The notes beneath the pieces are model-generated. The model saw only the letters and a program-made list of their open reading frames with translations, was not told the DNA's origin and made no database searches. This document shows, in pieces, positions 8,626 through 15,685 of a stretch of 21,654 nt of DNA (its first letter is position 1; each line of letters opens with the position of its first letter). This stretch comes from SZUA-426 sp041666155. Lineage in GTDB: Bacteria; Spirochaetota; Spirochaetia; Treponematales; Breznakiellaceae. The position numbers were made by a program, and so were the translations under genes. Location: positions 1 through 21,654 of the forward strand of contig JBAYHM010000035.1 of assembly GCA_041666155.1 (NCBI GenBank), given 5' to 3'.

Positions 8626-8671
8626 CCAATACCATAGCATCAGTTTTGAATTATGTCAAAAAACTTTCAAC

Positions 8672-8701
8672 TTGACGCTTTGCGTTAGAATTCGGCTATG
8701 T
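8672..8701 (+). promoter_or_regulatory. Possible sigma-70 promoter for the dehydratase pair
   Basis: TTGACG (8672-8677) matches the -35 consensus in five of six positions. It is followed after 18 bases by CTATGT (8696-8701), a weak -10. It would give a leader of roughly 45 bases before the ATG at 8754. Confidence 0.4.
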
Positions 8702-8718
8702 GTTTGAAATACATAGTG

Positions 8719-8734
8719 AACAAGTGATCATGTT
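8719..8734. promoter_or_regulatory. Candidate operator dyad AACANG-N4-CNTGTT
   Basis: AACAAGTGATCATGTT is a two-fold symmetric element with outer arms AACA and TGTT. It lies about 20 bases before the dehydratase start and just downstream of the proposed promoter, where a repressor would block transcription. A GntR-family protein could bind such a dyad, but the match to a known consensus is only general. Confidence 0.4.
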
Positions 8735-8753
8735 AGGCGTGGGGGTATAGTGT

Positions 8754-9959
8754 ATGAAAATTACAAAGATTGATGTATTTCAGGAAAGCAACCCTGAAAA
8801 TCCTATTTGGAAACCGGTTCTATGCAGGATTTATACCGATGAGGGCATTTACGGCGACGGCGAAGCGGCGATGGCCTACGGCATCGCGTCGGGCGGCGCG
8901 TTCGGAATGGTGCAGGATCTGGCCAAGCTGATTCTGGGAATGGATCCGCTGGACAACGACGTCATTTGGCAAAAGATGTACCGGCAAACTTTCTGGGGAC
9001 AGAACGGAGGGTCGGTTTTTACCGCCGGTATGAGCGCGATCGATCTGGCTCTGTGGGACATCAAAGGAAAGTATTTCAAGGTTCCGGTCTACAAGCTGCT
9101 CGGCGGCAAGATGAACGATAACCTTCGCACCTACGCGAGCCAGCTGCAATTCGGTTGGCAGCCGGCGATGTTGGCGATGCGGTCGCTCAAAGAATATCAA
9201 GAGTCCGCGAAGAAAGCCGTTTCGGAAGGCTACGACTGCGTAAAAATAGATTTTTTTATGTATAAGGAGAAGCCGTCGGACGGCGGGTTCTCGGAGTCCG
9301 AACGGACTACGCTTTTACCCCCGGAACGGCTCGATCTGATCGTCTCAAGGGTCGCCGCCGTCCGTGAGGCGATCGGACCCAAAGTAGACCTGATCGTTGA
9401 AAACCATTCACTGCCCGACGCACAATCGGCAATCCAAATCGGCAAGGCAATCGAGAAGTACAATATTTTCTACTTCGAGGAGCCGAATACGCCGGATCCG
9501 GATACGGCAAAGTACATCTCGAGTAAACTCGATATTCCGATCGCCAGCGGTGAACGGATCTATACCCGCTGGCAATACGCGAAGTATTTCAAAGACGCGT
9601 CGCTTCAGGTTATTCAGCCGGATCTCGGGACCAGCGGCGGTATAACCGAAGTGAAGAAAATTTGCGACATGGCGTATACGTACGATGTTTCCGTTCAAAT
9701 CCACGCGTGCGGGAGTCCGCTGAGCACCGCTGCGTCTCTGCAGATTGAAGCGGCTATCCCGAATTTCATCATCCATGAACACCACATCGTGAATCTGTGC
9801 GATTTCAACAAGAAGCTGTGCAAATACGACTACCAACCCGTCAACGGCCGCTTCAAGGTGCCGGAACTGCCCGGACTCGGGAACGAGTTGTCCGATTACG
9901 TCTTGAATAAGACTCGCAAAGTCACGATCGAGGGCAATCTGAGCGCGTGGTCCATGTAG
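8754..9959 (+). CDS. Enolase-superfamily acid-sugar dehydratase-like enzyme, copy 1 (mandelate racemase family)
   Basis: Mandelate racemase/muconate lactonizing enzyme family protein of 401 residues, the normal length. These enzymes take a proton alpha to a carboxylate bound at Mg2+; relatives such as galactonate and mannonate dehydratase make 2-keto-3-deoxy acids. Visible site residues are KID (K164, D166), ENH (E216 as first metal ligand, H218), FEEP (E242/E243), GER (E267), QPD (D290) and the QIH histidine (H317) before GSPL. The paired H218 and H317 resemble the two catalytic histidines of galactonate dehydratase, so dehydration is more likely than racemisation. The ENHS signature differs from the usual D.H or D.N, so substrate is open. 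The ATG follows GGGGG at 8741-8745. It is transcribed with the next gene, a close paralogue, 20 bases downstream. Confidence 0.9.
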   Translation: MKITKIDVFQESNPENPIWKPVLCRIYTDEGIYGDGEAAMAYGIASGGAFGMVQDLAKLILGMDPLDNDVIWQKMYRQTFWGQNGGSVFTAGMSAIDLALWDIKGKYFKVPVYKLLGGKMNDNLRTYASQLQFGWQPAMLAMRSLKEYQESAKKAVSEGYDCVKIDFFMYKEKPSDGGFSESERTTLLPPERLDLIVSRVAAVREAIGPKVDLIVENHSLPDAQSAIQIGKAIEKYNIFYFEEPNTPDPDTAKYISSKLDIPIASGERIYTRWQYAKYFKDASLQVIQPDLGTSGGITEVKKICDMAYTYDVSVQIHACGSPLSTAASLQIEAAIPNFIIHEHHIVNLCDFNKKLCKYDYQPVNGRFKVPELPGLGNELSDYVLNKTRKVTIEGNLSAWSM

Positions 9960-9979
9960 CGGCTAAAGGAGAAGGTGCT

Positions 9980-11173
9980 ATGAAGATAAAGAAAATAGAC
10001 GTATTCAGGCTCAATTCGGCCAATAACAAAATAAACAGTCCCATCGGCTGCCGGATTTATACCGACGACGGCTTATTCGGCGACGGCGAAGCCGGGATGG
10101 CCTATGGAATCGGCGGCGACGGCGCGTTCGGGATGGTATGCGCGCTCGCTGAAATCATTGTCGGTATGAACCCGCTTCAGACCGAACTGATTTGGCAGAA
10201 AATGCACAAGGAAACCTTCTGGGGGCAAAACGGCGGGCCCGTGATTTTTTCCGGAATCGCGGCGCTTGACGTCGCCCTGTGGGACATTAAAGGAAAGCAT
10301 TTCGGCGTCCCCTGCTACGAACTGCTCGGCGGAAAGGTTCGCGATAAGCTGAGGACCTACGCGAGCCAGCTTCAGTTCGGATGGGGGCAGGTCGGGGTCA
10401 GCGAACATCTCTGGGCCGTCACTCCGGCCGATTACGCGTCCAATTCCCTGCTCGCCAAGAAAGAAGGATTCGACGCGATCAAGATCGATTTCTTCGATAG
10501 GGACGAGACCGGGAAAAAGCTCAACTCGCTTGATCAAACCGGATTCCTCAGCCCCGCCAAACTCGCGATGGTGGAAAGGCGCATGAAAGCCGTTCGGGAT
10601 GCTATTGGAGATTCTGTTGACATCATTATGGAAAACCATTCCTACACGGATGCTTTAGGCGCGGTTCAATTGGGGAAGCTCGCCGAAAAGTACGGCGTCC
10701 TCGCGTTCGAGGAACCGAATACACCGTCGATAAAAACGTCGGAGTACATCGCCCAGAATTGCAGCGTTCCCCTCGCGAACGGCGAGCGGCTTTATTCCCG
10801 GTGGCAGTACGCTCCGTACTTTGAGAAAAACCTCATTCAGCTCGCCCAGCCGGATATCGGAAACTGCGGTGGCATTTCCGAAGTCAAGAAGATCTGCGAT
10901 CTGGCGCACATCTACGATGTCGGCATCCAAGTCCATATCGCGGGAAGCCCCTTGGCGACGAACGCGGCTTTGCATGTCGAGTGCACGATTCCCAATTTCG
11001 TGATACATGAGCACCATGTCTGCAACCGGATGGATACCTGCCTCAACCTGACCAAATACAACCTGCAGCCGGAGAATGGGTATTTCTCTATCCCTGATTT
11101 GCCGGGTATCGGAAATGAGTGGCTTCAATCGGCAATCGATGATGCCTGCCTCTTCAAATCGTTCGGAAACTAG
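9980..11173 (+). CDS. Enolase-superfamily acid-sugar dehydratase-like enzyme, copy 2 (mandelate racemase family)
   Basis: Second mandelate racemase-family enzyme, 397 residues from this start. By hand count 88 of the first 135 residues match copy 1 without gaps, so the pair arose by tandem duplication. All site residues are kept: KID (K168, D170), ENH (E218, H220), FEEP (E244/E245), GER (E269), QPD (D292) and the QVH histidine (H319). The two copies differ most in residues 11-20 and in the loop before the KID strand (about 136-165), regions that shape substrate choice in this family. The frame is open from 9947, overlapping copy 1, but AAGGAG at 9965-9970 and the aligned MKI.KIDVF start both support ATG 9980. 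A perfect terminator follows at 11210. It probably handles an epimer or related acid sugar. Confidence 0.9.
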   Translation: MKIKKIDVFRLNSANNKINSPIGCRIYTDDGLFGDGEAGMAYGIGGDGAFGMVCALAEIIVGMNPLQTELIWQKMHKETFWGQNGGPVIFSGIAALDVALWDIKGKHFGVPCYELLGGKVRDKLRTYASQLQFGWGQVGVSEHLWAVTPADYASNSLLAKKEGFDAIKIDFFDRDETGKKLNSLDQTGFLSPAKLAMVERRMKAVRDAIGDSVDIIMENHSYTDALGAVQLGKLAEKYGVLAFEEPNTPSIKTSEYIAQNCSVPLANGERLYSRWQYAPYFEKNLIQLAQPDIGNCGGISEVKKICDLAHIYDVGIQVHIAGSPLATNAALHVECTIPNFVIHEHHVCNRMDTCLNLTKYNLQPENGYFSIPDLPGIGNEWLQSAIDDACLFKSFGN

Positions 11174-11209
11174 AGCGCTTCCCTTTTAAGTAGCAAAAGA
11201 TAACTTTGC

Positions 11210-11250
11210 AAAAAACGGCTTCTACGAACTACTCGTAGAAGCCGTTTTTT
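11210..11250. terminator. Bidirectional intrinsic terminator after the dehydratase pair
   Basis: An 18-bp perfect stem (11210-11227 with 11233-11250) around the loop ACTAC, with A6 on one side and T6 on the other. It works as an intrinsic terminator in either direction, ends the dehydratase transcript and separates it from the cupin gene. Confidence 0.95.
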
Positions 11251-11313
11251 CGCGCGTGCGTTTAATAGCCTGCTGGGTTATACTCGGGGAATCGCTTTTC
11301 TCGGAGGAAACGA

Positions 11314-11649
11314 ATGGACTATCGGAAGTTCTTTAAAGCCGCGGAGATGAAGGAAGAAACAGTCGAGGGCAACGTGAAACGCTTTATCTATACGGGAAAA
11401 AATATGCAGATAGTCGAGTACCATTTCCCCGCCAATAAAACCTTTCCGCCGCATAAGCACGATATCCACGAGCAGATGGGATACCTCGTGAGCGGCAAGA
11501 TGGAATTCACCGTCGGCGGGGAAACGAAGCTCCTCGGCCCCGGGGACTACTACCACGCGCAAATCGGCGTACAGCACAACACGAGGACGCTCGACGAACC
11601 CGCGGTCCTGATCGATATTTTCTCGCCGCCCAGAGATGATTTGCGCTGA
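11314..11649 (+). CDS. Small cupin, KdgF-like (unsaturated uronate processing)
   Basis: Single-domain cupin of 111 residues. Cupin motif 1 gives H47, H49 and Q54 in HKHDIHEQ, and motif 2 ends with H88 in GVQH. The protein closes with DIFSPPRDD (D101, F103, R107). This set of ligands, the HEQ.GYL..G pattern and the FSPPR tail match what I know of KdgF, whose metal site is H/H/Q/H at nearly the same residue numbers and which converts 4,5-unsaturated uronates to the linear 5-keto-4-deoxyuronate. It has a strong GGAGG Shine-Dalgarno at 11301-11305 and a possible -10 TATACT at 11279-11284. It stands as a one-gene unit after the terminator and converges on the GH4 gene with a 22-base gap. KdgF-like function is likely, but many small cupins share part of the pattern. 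Confidence 0.85.
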   Translation: MDYRKFFKAAEMKEETVEGNVKRFIYTGKNMQIVEYHFPANKTFPPHKHDIHEQMGYLVSGKMEFTVGGETKLLGPGDYYHAQIGVQHNTRTLDEPAVLIDIFSPPRDDLR

Positions 11650-11671
11650 GGAGTCATTCAACTAAGCGATA

Positions 11672-13183
11672 TCAGGTTCGCGTCTTTCCCAGCCGTTTGT
11701 CTTCGCGGAGTTCCTCGACGGTCTTGGTTTTAAGCCGGGCCGCGCCCGTCGTCCCGTGCGTGCCGAGCGGTTTCTCGTGGGCCAGCCTTTCTTTCGCCGC
11801 CCCAATCGCGTCCCGGTATTGCGGCAACCACTGGGCCTGGGCCACTAGGAGTTCGTCGGTCATTTGGGAAATTTCCGAAGTGCCGCAGACCGCGCCCACC
11901 AGCGGATCCATCAGCATAGCTTGTTTGAGCAGCATGACGTCGCCTTGGAGAGCCGCCTCGACCGCCAGTTTCTGTACCGACGCCATGGAGTTGCTTACCG
12001 CTGCGCAGCCCAGCGGGAGATCGCCGACTTTGGGCACGGAAATGCCGTTGCGGTCTACGTAGCAGGGCACTTCGACCACGCAGTCCGGCGGCATATTCGT
12101 GATGCAATTTTCGTTGACCACGTTGAAATGTCCGCGATACGGGCGGCCAAGTTCGAGCGCTTCGATTGTATAGCTGGCGTGTTCCTCGGTTCGGTTTTCC
12201 GGGGTGAATCGCGGCGGTTCTTCCTTTAACCATTGCGGGTAATCCGTTTCAAACCAGTTACGCCCTTCGGAGCAATAACGCAGATACCCCCCGGTCTCGC
12301 CGTGGATCCAGCTCGACAGATCAATCCAGTCTTTTATTTCGCCCGGCCGCTTACGATACCAGGAGAGGTACTCCGAGAGGTGCCCGTTGCTTTCGGTGCT
12401 GTAATAGCCGAACCTCCGCAATATGTCGATCCTGACTTTTTCCTGTCGCGAATAAATCGGGTGTTTTTCAAAACCTTCCAATAATTTGCCGGTCCAGTCC
12501 TCGCCTTGGTATCGAACCTGTATGTACCAAGTCTGGTGATTGGGCCCGGCGCCGATGATGTCGACGTCTTTTTTAGCGACCTTGACATATTCGGGTGAAT
12601 CGGAGGGTCTGCCCTCGTTGACCAGCAGCTCGATGACATCAGCCAACTGTTGATGGCCGTGCTGTAGGCCGTGGCACAGCCCTATCGTTCTCACCTTGCC
12701 CTGCGTCACGGCGACGCTGGTATTCATTGCATTTGGATTGGCGTAATTCATGAAGAGCGCGTCGGATGCGGCGACCTCACGGATATCCTTGCAGAAGTCA
12801 AGGATGACCGGAATGTTGCGCTGGCCGTACATTATGCCCCCGGCGCACAGCGTGTCTCCGACGCACTGATCGACGCCGTATTTCAGCGGAACGTCGATGT
12901 CGAATTTGAATGCCTCTAAGCCGCCGATCCTGGTCGTATTGATCACGTAATCGGCGCCTTCCAATGTCCGGCGGCGATCCGTATCAGCGAGGATGACGGC
13001 TCCGAGTCCGTTAGCCTTGATATCGCGTTCCGCGAGCTTCGTTATCATGTCCAGGTTGCGCTGATTGATATCGGTGAAAGCGAACACGGTATCGCCGAAC
13101 TCGGGAACACTGAGAATATCCTGCATTAGTTTACGGGTGAAACCGATACTACCCGCGCCGATGACCGCTATTTTTAAGGGCAT
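11672..13183 (-). CDS. GH4-family NAD/Mn-dependent alpha-glycosidase, probable uronidase branch
   Basis: GH4 enzymes split glycosides by an oxidation-elimination-addition-reduction route using NAD+ and a divalent metal. The 503-residue protein starts with the Rossmann loop KIAVIGAGSIGFTRKL (4-19). It continues with MNYANPNAMN (145-154), the metal-binding cysteine in GLCHGL (C170) and the metal-binding histidine in GPNHQTWY (H216), and later VNENCITNMP. Subgroups differ in the residues after that cysteine: CHS in alpha-galactosidases, CHE in alpha-glucosidases and, as I recall, CHG in alpha-glucuronidase/galacturonidase-type members. CHGL here therefore suggests a uronidase. The frame runs on to 13585 inside the divergent ABC gene, but the Rossmann start and GAGGAGG just before ATG 13183 fix the true start. 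A near-ideal -10 and two dyads lie upstream. Its family is sure, its substrate is not. Confidence 0.93.
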   Translation of the reverse strand: MPLKIAVIGAGSIGFTRKLMQDILSVPEFGDTVFAFTDINQRNLDMITKLAERDIKANGLGAVILADTDRRRTLEGADYVINTTRIGGLEAFKFDIDVPLKYGVDQCVGDTLCAGGIMYGQRNIPVILDFCKDIREVAASDALFMNYANPNAMNTSVAVTQGKVRTIGLCHGLQHGHQQLADVIELLVNEGRPSDSPEYVKVAKKDVDIIGAGPNHQTWYIQVRYQGEDWTGKLLEGFEKHPIYSRQEKVRIDILRRFGYYSTESNGHLSEYLSWYRKRPGEIKDWIDLSSWIHGETGGYLRYCSEGRNWFETDYPQWLKEEPPRFTPENRTEEHASYTIEALELGRPYRGHFNVVNENCITNMPPDCVVEVPCYVDRNGISVPKVGDLPLGCAAVSNSMASVQKLAVEAALQGDVMLLKQAMLMDPLVGAVCGTSEISQMTDELLVAQAQWLPQYRDAIGAAKERLAHEKPLGTHGTTGAARLKTKTVEELREDKRLGKTRT

Positions 13184-13211
13184 ATTTCCTCCTCGCATGA
13201 GCGACAGACTT

Positions 13212-13232
13212 ATTATACGCGGAGTGTCCGCG
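13212..13232 (-). promoter_or_regulatory. GH4 promoter -10 box with abutting operator dyad
   Basis: On the minus strand a perfect TATAAT (13217-13212) lies 28 bases before the GH4 start. Directly upstream of it, where the promoter spacer falls, is the dyad CGCGGA-N3-TCCGCG (13218-13232). No good -35 is seen at 17 bases (TTCTAT). A weak -35 plus a dyad in the spacer suggests a regulated promoter, repressed or activated at this site. Confidence 0.6.
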
Positions 13233-13250
13233 CAATAGAACTGAACTGAG

Positions 13251-13266
13251 GTGCCATCGATAGCAC
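13251..13266. promoter_or_regulatory. Candidate operator GTGCCATCGATAGCAC
   Basis: A 16-bp palindrome with one mismatched pair, centred on ATCGAT, in the divergent region between GH4 and the ABC binding protein. Its size and central CG resemble LacI-family operators, but no LacI-type gene is in the window. Confidence 0.45.
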
Positions 13267-13282
13267 TTATGTGCTTTGTGCT

Positions 13283-13312
13283 TTGACAGGTGGGGAAAAC
13301 GGAAGCCACAAT
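13283..13312 (+). promoter_or_regulatory. Probable promoter of the ABC sugar-binding protein gene
   Basis: A perfect -35 TTGACA (13283-13288) is followed after 18 bases by CACAAT (13307-13312), four of six matches to the -10. It lies about 90 bases before the start at 13403. The leader in between is GC-rich and can fold around CGGCC repeats. The palindrome at 13251-13266 ends 16 bases upstream of the -35. Confidence 0.45.
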
Positions 13313-13402
13313 ATACTTGGGAAATACTAAGAGTAACTCGGCCCTCGGCCGGGGAAGCCGCCGCAGCGCGGTTTTGAACTCAAGCCGAAAATGGAGGCTG
13401 AA

Positions 13403-14665
13403 ATGAGAAGGCGCAAAATCGTAGCACTGGTGGCACTGATGGCGATAATGTCCGTAGTGCTCTGGGCAGGCGGAAATAAAGAAACCGGTGCCGTCGATAA
13501 AAATCAAAAGAAGAAAACAAATCTTGTTTTCGTTCATATGTTCACGCCGGGGCCGATGACTAATTTCATCAATCAGGTAATACAAGAATACGAAAAGACC
13601 TATCCGAACATTACCGTAGAATCCAGATTTATACCTTTCGATAGTTTGAATAAACAGCTCTCTATTTACATCGCTTCCAATCAGATTCCCGATCTAGTAT
13701 TTACGAACAATCCCGATTTTGGAGCATTTGTAAAAATGGGGCTTTACGCCGACATCTCCGATCGCATCAAGGCATGGGATGAATCGAAGCAATTCTATAA
13801 GATTCCGCTTGAGGCGGGTATTATCGACGGCAAGGTTTATGGCTTAACTTTTGATACCAACTGTCTTGCGCTCTTTTATAACAAAGATATGCTGACGGCC
13901 AAAGGTGTCGTTCCGCCTACCACAATGGATGAGTTGGCGGCAGCGGCCGTTAAATTGACCGATAAATCAAAAAGCGTTTATGGTCTTGCTCTTTCCGCCA
14001 TAAACGGATTGGAAGGAACTTTTCAGTTTATACCTTTTCTAGTATCTTTCGGCGGTTCTTGGGATAAAGTCAATTCCGACGCCGGCAAGAAAGCGCTTCA
14101 GTTCATCGTCGATTTAGTCAATAAGGGATCCATAAGCAAAGAAATCGTAACCTTCGGTCAGGGCAGCGTCAACGACAGATTCGTTGCCGGACAGGCGGCT
14201 ATGATGATAAACGGCACCTGGCAGTTGGGTAACTTGCGGAACAAAAAGACCTATCCTTCCTTATTCAATTGGGACGTGGTCACCATTCCTAAGGGTGATG
14301 CCGGTAGTTTCTCCGTTATGGGCGGTAAAATAATCGGATGCGGAAAAACTGAGAATATCGAAGCATCTTTTAATTTCATTAAAATGATTTGTTCCAAGGA
14401 TAAGATGCTGACTATGGCGAAAGCCGTCGGAGCGGTGCCGAATAGATCCGACGTTGCCGCCGATCCTTTCTGGAAAGTTGATCCCCAGATGGAAGTATTC
14501 GTCAAACAGATGGAGACTACCGTTCCGAGGGGACCGCATCAACAGTGGCCCGGCGTGGATATCGCCATCAGTACGGCTTTAGGCGAAGCCATAAGCGGAA
14601 CTAAAACGGTTGAAGCGGCGCTTAACGACGCGCAAGCCAAAATCGATCTTCTGCTGAAAAAATAA
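13403..14665 (+). CDS. ABC transporter sugar-binding protein (family 1 extracellular solute-binding)
   Basis: Binding protein of a carbohydrate ABC importer, about 420 residues. The N-terminus has an R/K-rich start, a hydrophobic core (about 6-21) and WAGGNKETG, which reads as a cleaved signal peptide without a lipobox cysteine. Family hallmarks include FVHMFTPGPMTNFINQVIQEYEKTYPNITVE, a DG.VYGLTFDTN.LALFYNKDM stretch and the MMINGTWQLG motif near the middle. I chose ATG 13403 because GGAGG (13393-13397) sits five bases before it; the ATG at 13391 would overlap that Shine-Dalgarno. The gene stands alone. Its permeases are encoded on the opposite strand 2.4 kb to the right, and a shared terminator separates it from that operon. 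Composition is visibly more AT-rich than the GH4 gene next to it. No ATPase gene is present, so a shared MsmK/UgpC-like ATPase is presumed. Confidence 0.94.
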   Translation: MRRRKIVALVALMAIMSVVLWAGGNKETGAVDKNQKKKTNLVFVHMFTPGPMTNFINQVIQEYEKTYPNITVESRFIPFDSLNKQLSIYIASNQIPDLVFTNNPDFGAFVKMGLYADISDRIKAWDESKQFYKIPLEAGIIDGKVYGLTFDTNCLALFYNKDMLTAKGVVPPTTMDELAAAAVKLTDKSKSVYGLALSAINGLEGTFQFIPFLVSFGGSWDKVNSDAGKKALQFIVDLVNKGSISKEIVTFGQGSVNDRFVAGQAAMMINGTWQLGNLRNKKTYPSLFNWDVVTIPKGDAGSFSVMGGKIIGCGKTENIEASFNFIKMICSKDKMLTMAKAVGAVPNRSDVAADPFWKVDPQMEVFVKQMETTVPRGPHQQWPGVDIAISTALGEAISGTKTVEAALNDAQAKIDLLLKK

Positions 14666-14677
14666 TGTAAGGATCTG

Positions 14678-14717
14678 AATTCGAGGCGTCGCGGAAACGG
14701 GGCGCCTCGAATTGTTT
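14678..14717. terminator. Bidirectional terminator between convergent units
   Basis: AATTCGAGGCG (14678-14688) pairs with CGCCTCGAATT (14703-14713), 11 bp around a 14-base loop, followed by a GTTTTC run. It serves the ABC binding-protein gene from the left, and read from the right it lies just after the aldo/keto reductase stop. Confidence 0.8.
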
Positions 14718-14719
14718 TC

Positions 14720-15685
14720 TTAAAAGTTGTTATTAAAAATATCTAAATGATAATCGAACTTCATATCCGGAAGGCTGAACGCCTTTGCGCATTCCGCTAA
14801 TTGTTCATCGTTATCGCAAGACACTATCGGTACGGCGGTGAACTTCTGCTGAATGAAGTAGCGGAGCGCCAGGACGGAAAGTGACTCCCCGGTTTCCTTT
14901 GCCAGCTTTAGCAGAGCGGTATAGATTTTATCGTTTTCAGGATTGCTGTAGACGGCTAAAACGTCTTTCGGAAGAATTTCTCCGTTTAAGCGTCGGGTGA
15001 AATACCCTTTAGCTTGCGAAGAAAAACACATCGCGTTTAAACCGGCGGATGAATGATACGCGTAAGTCGGTGTATCCATAACCGCGTATTTGTCCGGAAG
15101 ATTCTCCTGGTTTATCCGCGCGAGGCTCCACATAAGCTGGTTGCAGATGAATCCTTGAAGGCCATTGGCGGCGGCGTATTCCTGCGCTTCTATGATTCTT
15201 TTTAAACTCCAGTTTGAGCAACCTATATAACGAACCTTTCCCTGTTTGATCAGCTCATTAAGGCATCCCATGATTTCGGCTACGGGAACAGCCGGATCGT
15301 CGCGGTGCAAGAAAAGAAGGTCGATATAACTCGTATTCAGATTGATGAGGCTTTCGTTCAGATCTTTCACGATAGCGGCCGGCGTAACGCGCATGACGGT
15401 GCGCGCGTCCATCGTCGGATGCGCGCCTTTCGTCGCCAGGACGATCTTTTCTCTTTTTCCGGATGCTTTCAGCCAACGGCCGATGATTTTCTCGCTTCGA
15501 CTCAGCTCTCCGGGTATCCAGTCGTTATATACATGCGCGGTATCGATGAAATTCCCACCAAGATCGAGGAAGCGATCCATTTGTTTGAAACACAGCTGCT
15601 CGCTCAGCAAGGTTCCGAAATTAAGGGAGCCGAGGCAAAGCGCCGAAACGGAAAGTTCAGAACCCGACAGTTTTACGCGTTTCAT
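14720..15685 (-). CDS. Aldo/keto reductase
   Basis: NAD(P)H-dependent oxidoreductase of the AKR superfamily, 321 residues. The catalytic tetrad is complete: D48 and Y53 in FIDTAHVYNDW, K86 in ATKG and H127 in FLHRDDP. The later YIGCSNWS stretch is the usual barrel segment that borders the cofactor. These enzymes reduce sugar aldehydes or ketones, or oxidise aldoses in reverse. The start overlaps the end of the upstream FMN/Fe-S reductase gene by four bases (ATGA), so the two are translationally coupled and likely act on related compounds. It is the last gene of the ABC permease operon and ends at a terminator. The substrate is unknown; SSAGLNAMCFSSQAKGY suggests the branch often annotated as general AKR (YhdN/Tas-like). 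Confidence 0.93.
   Translation of the reverse strand: MKRVKLSGSELSVSALCLGSLNFGTLLSEQLCFKQMDRFLDLGGNFIDTAHVYNDWIPGELSRSEKIIGRWLKASGKREKIVLATKGAHPTMDARTVMRVTPAAIVKDLNESLINLNTSYIDLLFLHRDDPAVPVAEIMGCLNELIKQGKVRYIGCSNWSLKRIIEAQEYAAANGLQGFICNQLMWSLARINQENLPDKYAVMDTPTYAYHSSAGLNAMCFSSQAKGYFTRRLNGEILPKDVLAVYSNPENDKIYTALLKLAKETGESLSVLALRYFIQQKFTAVPIVSCDNDEQLAECAKAFSLPDMKFDYHLDIFNNNF

Larger units (their letters stand above)
8412..8753. promoter_or_regulatory. Divergent control region between the TRAP operon and the dehydratase pair
   Basis: This gap of 342 bases has no convincing gene; open frames across it are extensions of neighbours or shadows. It must hold the promoters for both the leftward dctP operon and the rightward dehydratase pair. 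It is clearly more AT-rich from about 8530 on and contains several repeats and a dyad, listed separately. The adjacent FCD-type GntR protein is the obvious candidate regulator. Confidence 0.7.

Noticed and set aside
9947..9979. Earlier start of the second dehydratase inside the first gene
   Set aside because: AAGGAG and the aligned paralogue start both point to ATG 9980.
13184..13585. N-terminal extension of the GH4 frame
   Set aside because: It overlaps the divergent ABC gene start and both promoters, and the Rossmann motif with its Shine-Dalgarno begins at 13183.
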